A stretch of DNA of 18,481 nucleotides. Origin: Gammaproteobacteria bacterium (GTDB taxonomy: Bacteria; Pseudomonadota; Gammaproteobacteria; Chromatiales; Sedimenticolaceae). Shown here piece after piece: positions 14,178 to 18,481 of this stretch; the stretch's first letter is position 1, and the number at the start of each line of letters is the position of its first letter. Location: assembly GCA_020445165.1 (NCBI GenBank), contig JAGRHE010000034.1, positions 1 through 18,481 on the forward strand, read 5' to 3'. The notes beneath the pieces are model-generated. The model made no database searches. It was given only the letters and a program-made list of their open reading frames with translations, and was not told the DNA's origin. The translations under genes were made by a program, and so were the position numbers.

Positions 14178-16690
14178 CATGCCTCCTCGCGCAGTTGCGG
14201 CGCCGGGTCCTGGCGTGCGGAACGCCATGCCGGGTACAGTCCGGCAGCCATGGCGGCGATTATCCCAAGAACCAGGCTGGTCAGCAGTGGCATCGTGGCG
14301 ACCTCAAACGGCATGCTCCAGCCGAAAGCGCGCAACTGGATGACGTCGGTCAACACCCAGGCCAGCAATAGCCCGGTCGGTAACGCGACAAGGCCTGCCA
14401 CCAGACCAACGAACAATGACTGGACGATGATCAGCCGGCTGATCTGTGCCCGGGTCATTCCCAGTGCCCGCATGACGGCGTATTCGCGTCGGCGCTCCAG
14501 TTGAATGGCCATCAGGGCACTCAGGATGCCGACCACTGCAACCACCAGCGACAGGTAGCGCAAGACCTCGGTGATCCTGAAGGTGCGGTCGAAGACCTGC
14601 AGCGACTCCGTGTGGATCTCGTCCGCTGCCGTGACCACCAGTGCATGCTGCCCGGTCAGCCGTTGAGAGACCCGGTCGAACAGCGCCGTGACGTCGTGAC
14701 CGCGCGCAAACAGCGCCAGCGTGTCGATCTGCTGGTCCTTCCAAACAATGCGGTAGGTTTCGAGTGGCATGAACAGCCGGCCGTGTTCGCTGGCATAGTC
14801 GCGGAACACCCCGGCCACGCTGAATTCACGTGGGCCATCCGGCGTATCCAGTTCAATCGAGTCGCCAGGCACGAGCGCATTGCGATTGGCGAACGGTTCG
14901 GAGATCAGCAGGCCGCCGGCGTCGAAACGCTGCCACGCGGTATCCCGACCCGCCAGAAGCTCGAAACCGGCCCGGCTCGGCCCGGCCAGTTCGCTGGCAA
15001 CAATCCGCAACGGCCGGTTGCGGTGGCTGACCTCGGCAGAACGGTAGCGGCTGATTGCCGCTGTTTCCGGTAACTGCGCCGCTGCTGCGACGACCTCGGG
15101 TGGTAGGGGGGCGTGGTCGACATAGTCCTCGGCTGCGATATAGAGATCGGCGCTGAGCAGGTTGTCCAACCAGTGATCGACCGCGCCACGCATGCTGCCG
15201 ATCATCACCGCGACGCCGATACTCGCGGCCAGCGCCACCATCAATGCCGCGGCAGCGGTCGACAGGCGCGACAGGTGGCGTCCGAGGTCGCGCGCCGCCA
15301 TGCGCCAGACACCCGTCAGAGGCACGCGCCGCAGCACCCGGCAGGCGAGAGACAGCGCGCCAGGCGTGAGCATCGCAGCGCCGAGAAGGACCACGAACAG
15401 ACCGGCGAAACCGGTAATCACGCCACCGGGCAGCAGGTGCGCGGTCAACAGGCCGGCGACAACCATGACCAGTCCGAGCGCGCCGGCCAGCCGTACCAGT
15501 CGACCGGCCGACACCTCGAGCGATGAGCGCGAGAGGGTAGTCAGCGGGGGCGTGGCCGCGGCATACCTTGCCGGCAACAGCACTGCGACCAGTGTTGCGA
15601 GCAGGCCCAGCGCGATGGCCTTGAGTATGAGAAGCAGATCGAGCCTGACCGCGTCTGCATGAACTTCGTAGTACAGCGCCGAGATCGTGGATGCGACTAT
15701 TCCGAGCAGGCCGTGTGCCAGCCAGTAGCCGGCAAGCAGGCCACACAGCGTGCCGATCAGTCCCAGGACCAGCGCTTCGAGGATGACCGCCAGATAGAGC
15801 TGCGCCGGGGTGACGCCGAGTGCACGCAAGCGTCCGAACAGGTTACGACGTTGCACGATGGCGAAGCTGGAGGCATTGAAGATCAGAAACATCCCGACCA
15901 GCAATGCCAGCAGGCTCATGGCGGTCAGGTTGAGCTCGAACGCGCGCGACATGCCGCCGATGCCCTCGATCTGGCCTGCCGTTTCGACCAGGGAGACATT
16001 TGCGGGCAGCCGGTCCCGGATCCAGTCGATTGCAGCGCCAGCGAGGATCAGGTCGATATGGCTGAGTCTGCCACCCTGGCCGGTCACCGCCTCGGCAGTG
16101 GCAATGTCGACGACCAGGATGTCGCTCGAACCCAGCGATTGTTCAGGGTGAATCGCGACAACCCGCAACGCGCTGTCCCGATCCTGGTGGCGAACCCGCA
16201 GTGGGTCGCCTACCACCACACCGAGTCGTGCAGCTGCGGAGCGACTCAGGACTACAGCATCGGTTGCCGTCAGCCAGCTCGACGGAGACCACGAGTCGTC
16301 AAGCGCATCATCCAATGTGCTGCGAAAAGGTTTCTCGGCGAACAGGTCGAGGCCCACGAATCGCAACTTGCCGGGGTGACCGTCGACCTGGACCCGCTCG
16401 CTGATCACCGGGGCCATCTCTGGGTGACCGGGTTCTCGGAACAGGTCGACATAGAGTTGCCGATCGATGCCGGCATCGCCGGCGACCAGGCGATGCGTGG
16501 CCGCCCCTCGCAGCGACTCGGCCGATTCGATGAAGGCCTGGCGGGCACTATGATTGGCCAGGTCGACTGCGAGCACGACGGCAACGCCAAGCGAGACGCC
16601 GACCAGTGCCAGCAGTGTCTGCCAGCGTTGCCGCAGCAGGTGGCGCAGGCTTGCGCGCAGCAACAACCGGGAAAAGGGCAGCGCCATCAT
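14177..16690 (-). CDS. Large FtsX-type ABC transporter permease
   Basis: An 837-residue membrane protein with two FtsX/MacB-type permease halves. The N-terminal helix WQTLLALVGVSLGVAVVLAV is followed by a large extracytoplasmic region (about 45-250). A helix bundle follows (LLALLVGMFLIFNASSFAIV, YLAVILEALVLGLIGTLCGL, LLLILKAIALGLLATLVAVL), then middle helices around 405-450, a second extracytoplasmic domain, and three final helices (YLSLVVAVVGILSALMAIQL, FVGLVAGLVALPTGLLLAWV, LLTSLVLGIIAAMAAGLYPA). This size is typical of two-module YbbP/AttF-AttG-like permeases. Such systems usually act on lipids, lipoproteins or peptides in the envelope rather than as classic importers. The start ATG overlaps the ATPase stop (ATGA, 16687-16690), and its end overlaps the lipoprotein start region, so the three genes form a tightly coupled operon. 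Confidence 0.88.
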   Translation of the reverse strand: MMALPFSRLLLRASLRHLLRQRWQTLLALVGVSLGVAVVLAVDLANHSARQAFIESAESLRGAATHRLVAGDAGIDRQLYVDLFREPGHPEMAPVISERVQVDGHPGKLRFVGLDLFAEKPFRSTLDDALDDSWSPSSWLTATDAVVLSRSAAARLGVVVGDPLRVRHQDRDSALRVVAIHPEQSLGSSDILVVDIATAEAVTGQGGRLSHIDLILAGAAIDWIRDRLPANVSLVETAGQIEGIGGMSRAFELNLTAMSLLALLVGMFLIFNASSFAIVQRRNLFGRLRALGVTPAQLYLAVILEALVLGLIGTLCGLLAGYWLAHGLLGIVASTISALYYEVHADAVRLDLLLILKAIALGLLATLVAVLLPARYAAATPPLTTLSRSSLEVSAGRLVRLAGALGLVMVVAGLLTAHLLPGGVITGFAGLFVVLLGAAMLTPGALSLACRVLRRVPLTGVWRMAARDLGRHLSRLSTAAAALMVALAASIGVAVMIGSMRGAVDHWLDNLLSADLYIAAEDYVDHAPLPPEVVAAAAQLPETAAISRYRSAEVSHRNRPLRIVASELAGPSRAGFELLAGRDTAWQRFDAGGLLISEPFANRNALVPGDSIELDTPDGPREFSVAGVFRDYASEHGRLFMPLETYRIVWKDQQIDTLALFARGHDVTALFDRVSQRLTGQHALVVTAADEIHTESLQVFDRTFRITEVLRYLSLVVAVVGILSALMAIQLERRREYAVMRALGMTRAQISRLIIVQSLFVGLVAGLVALPTGLLLAWVLTDVIQLRAFGWSMPFEVATMPLLTSLVLGIIAAMAAGLYPAWRSARQDPAPQLREEA

Positions 16691-17361
16691 GGCGTGACCA
16701 GGCGGCCCTGATGCAGGCGCAGCTGGCGATCGGCGCAGGCCGCAACCGAGGCGCTGTGGGTGACCACGACCATGGCCGTGGCGTGACGGCGCGCGAGGTC
16801 GGAGAGCAGCCCGCTGACCTGTTGCCCGGTGTGCTCATCGAGATTGCCGGTGGGCTCGTCGGCCAACAACAGCGATGGTCGGTGGGCCAGCGCACGCGCC
16901 ACGGCGACGCGTTGTTGTTCGCCACCGGACAGGGTGTCCGGAAAGCGCCCCGCGGTGTGATCGAGACCTACCGCCGTGAGCAACTCGCGGACCCGCGCTT
17001 CGATCTCGGTGGGAGCCTGTTCGAGCAGTTCCAGTGGCATGGCGAGATTTTCCCGCACAGTCAGGGTCGGGATGAGGTTGAAAAACTGGAACACGAACCC
17101 GATGTGACGGCGTCGGAACAGGGTCTTTTGCGGTTCCTGTTGTCCCTGTAATGCCCGGCCGTCGATTTCCACGCTTCCGGCGTCCGCCTGATCGATGCCG
17201 CTGAGCAGGTTCAGCAGGGACGTTTTTCCGCTGCCGCTGGCGCCGATCAGGGCCACGATCTCGCCGCGAGCCACGTCGAGGTCGAGTCCGTCGATGACAC
17301 GCTGCCGCACGCCACCGGCGCTGTAGGTCTTGGTCAGGTTGCGTGCACGCAGCAGGCTCAT
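16687..17361 (-). CDS. ABC transporter ATP-binding protein (LolD/MacB type)
   Basis: A 224-residue ATPase. The Walker A motif is GASGSGKTS (40-48), followed by the Q-loop [12 protein letters not shown] (89-100), signature LSGGEQQRV (144-152), Walker [13 protein letters not shown] (164-175) and switch His in VVVTHS (His202). Length and sequence fit the LolD/MacB/AttE class, which pairs with FtsX-type permeases such as the one encoded immediately downstream. I prefer the ATG at 17361 because GGGGTGA lies about 7 bp upstream; an in-frame ATG at 17385 would add eight residues (MSDRGDQT). It is the first gene of the operon and is transcribed away from sufB, sharing a short intergenic region with it. 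Confidence 0.9.
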   Translation of the reverse strand: MSLLRARNLTKTYSAGGVRQRVIDGLDLDVARGEIVALIGASGSGKTSLLNLLSGIDQADAGSVEIDGRALQGQQEPQKTLFRRRHIGFVFQFFNLIPTLTVRENLAMPLELLEQAPTEIEARVRELLTAVGLDHTAGRFPDTLSGGEQQRVAVARALAHRPSLLLADEPTGNLDEHTGQQVSGLLSDLARRHATAMVVVTHSASVAACADRQLRLHQGRLVTP

Positions 17362-17501
17362 GGTCTGGTCACCCCGATCGCTCATGAGTGCCTACTCTAA
17401 TCGACAGCGATGGCATCTTTGGCCGATCAGGCTGCGGATTTTCGGCGATTGTCGCGGACATTCGGCACCGATTTGAGAAACCCTTGTTTCGACCTATTGA
17501 A

Positions 17502-17529
17502 TTTATCTGGCACAAGTCCAAACTATACC
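17502..17529 (+). promoter_or_regulatory. Candidate sigma-70 promoter of sufB
   Basis: A -35-like TTTATC (17502-17507), a 16-base spacer and a -10-like TATACC (17524-17529), with the ATG 31 bp downstream. The -35 match is weak. It is supported by the IscR-like site that begins inside the -10. Confidence 0.4.
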
Positions 17530-17549
17530 CGAGTAATCTACTAGGGAAT
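17525..17549 (+). promoter_or_regulatory. Type 1 IscR-like binding site upstream of sufB
   Basis: The 25 bases at 17525-17549 begin ATACCCGAGTAA and end CTAGGGAAT. By eye they match about 20 of 25 positions of the E. coli type 1 IscR consensus (ATASYYGACTRWWWYAGTC...) as I remember it. The site overlaps the candidate -10, where binding of [2Fe-2S]-IscR would repress when clusters are plentiful. No iscR gene lies in the window. Confidence 0.5.
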
Positions 17550-17560
17550 TCGGAGCCAGC

Positions 17561-18481
17561 ATGGGGTCTACAGCAAACAGCATGAACGAGCTGGTAGCGC
17601 GTGGCTACGAGCACGGCTTTGTCACCGACATTGAAACCGATGTCATCCCGCCGGGACTGAGTGAGGATGTGATTCGGACAATCTCGCTGCGCAAAAACGA
17701 ACCGCAGTGGGTGTTGGATTACCGCCTCAAGGCGTACCAACACTGGCTGACGATGGAGCCCCCCGAATGGGCCTCTATTGACCACCCGCAAATCGATCAC
17801 CAGGCGATATCGTACTTTGCTGCGCCGAAGAAGAAGCCGGAACTGAACAGTCTCGACGAGGTTGATCCGGAGCTTTTGCGTACCTACGAGAAGCTGGGCA
17901 TCCCGATCGAGGAGCAGAAGGCCCTGGCCGGGGTGGCGGTCGATGCGGTATTCGACAGTGTCTCGGTTGCGACCACCTTCCGCGAGGACCTGGCCGGGGC
18001 CGGCGTCATCTTCTGCTCGATCTCCGAGGCCGCGCGGGAGCATCCGGAGTTGCTCAAGGAGTACCTCGGCTCGGTCGTTCCGCACACCGACAACTATTAC
18101 GCGGCACTCAATGCCGCGGTGTTCACCGATGGCACCTTCGTCTACATCCCCAAGGGCGTGCGTTGCCCGATGGAACTGTCGACCTACTTCCGCATCAACG
18201 CGCAGAACACCGGGCAATTCGAGCGTACCCTGATCGTTGCCGACGAGGGCAGCCATGTCAGTTACCTCGAAGGCTGCACGGCGCCACAGCGTGATGAGAA
18301 CCAGCTGCATGCCGCGGTGGTGGAACTGGTCGCGATGCACGATGCACAGATCAAGTATTCGACCGTGCAGAACTGGTATCCGGGTGACGAGGAGGGCAAG
18401 GGCGGCATCTACAACTTCGTCACCAAGCGTGGCGACTGCCGTGGTGACCGCTCGAAGATCTCCTGGACCCAGGTCGAGACA
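17561..18481 (+). CDS. sufB: SufB, Fe-S cluster scaffold subunit (5' part, runs off the window)
   Basis: 307 codons are visible with no stop before the window end. The sequence is SufB from its N-terminus: [97 protein letters not shown] and [20 protein letters not shown]. SufB forms the SufBC2D scaffold that receives sulfur from SufS/SufE and assembles iron-sulfur clusters in the cytoplasm. Full-length SufB is about 480 residues, so roughly the last third, including the beta-helix end and its key Cys and Glu residues, lies outside. GGAG (17552-17555) is 5 bp before the ATG. sufC, sufD and sufS would be expected next. Divergent from the ABC transporter operon. Confidence 0.95.
   Translation, partial: MGSTANSMNELVARGYEHGFVTDIETDVIPPGLSEDVIRTISLRKNEPQWVLDYRLKAYQHWLTMEPPEWASIDHPQIDHQAISYFAAPKKKPELNSLDEVDPELLRTYEKLGIPIEEQKALAGVAVDAVFDSVSVATTFREDLAGAGVIFCSISEAAREHPELLKEYLGSVVPHTDNYYAALNAAVFTDGTFVYIPKGVRCPMELSTYFRINAQNTGQFERTLIVADEGSHVSYLEGCTAPQRDENQLHAAVVELVAMHDAQIKYSTVQNWYPGDEEGKGGIYNFVTKRGDCRGDRSKISWTQVET

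Noticed and set aside
15659..16711. A 350-codon plus-strand frame opposite the ABC permease
   Set aside because: It is an antisense shadow of a strongly supported 837-residue permease, Gln/Arg/Asp-rich with no recognisable domain.
17369..18340. A 323-codon minus-strand frame opposite sufB
   Set aside because: It lies over clearly conserved SufB sequence; its composition is that of a reverse-strand shadow.

Overview
The window looks like a chromosomal segment of a free-living, moderately GC-rich gammaproteobacterium, possibly of Chromatiales type. The evidence is a YdbH/YnbE/YdbL envelope-lipid locus, a SUF iron-sulfur operon, SixA, PEP-CTERM exported proteins and an RpoE/ChrR-type sigma/anti-sigma pair. 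No rRNA, tRNA, CRISPR array or intact mobile element was recognised. The taxonomic placement is an inference from gene content.

Layout. Positions 1-743 (+) hold the end of a ydbH-like gene and a lipoprotein that fuses YnbE-like and YdbL-like (DUF1318) parts. Positions 744-1354 are non-coding. Positions 1355-2245 (-) encode a DUF4394-type protein with a classical PEP-CTERM tail. Positions 2246-3247 contain no convincing gene but carry two divergent promoter-like sites. Positions 3248-7695 (+) form a four-gene operon: an exported TPR protein, a HupE/UreJ-type membrane protein with a periplasmic EF-hand-like loop, a small exported protein with a PEP-CTERM-like tail, and a DUF4331 protein. Positions 7696-8320 contain a decayed IS256-family transposase fragment. 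Positions 8321-9537 (+) encode an ECF sigma factor and its ChrR-type zinc/cupin anti-sigma factor, overlapping by ATGA. Positions 9538-9984 are non-coding. Next come sixA (-), a SAM methyltransferase (-), an APH-like/AAA fusion kinase (+), a three-gene ABC transporter operon (-; ATPase, large FtsX-type permease, AttH/CrtC-like lipoprotein), and the start of sufB (+), which runs off the window.

The most interesting reading is that 1355-9537 is one regulon. The same promoter-like element, TG[A/C]ATCC-N16-CGTA with identical spacing, lies upstream of the ECF sigma gene, upstream of the TPR-HupE-PEP-DUF4331 operon, and upstream of the divergent DUF4394 gene. In each case it sits about 90-140 bp before the start codon. 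The anti-sigma factor has all four N-terminal and all four cupin zinc ligands of the singlet-oxygen sensor ChrR. This suggests a ChrR-controlled, self-amplifying set of exported and membrane proteins of unknown function, probably a response to photo-oxidative or related envelope stress. Membership of the regulon and the stress signal are inferred; the repeated element and the ligand pattern are visible in the sequence.
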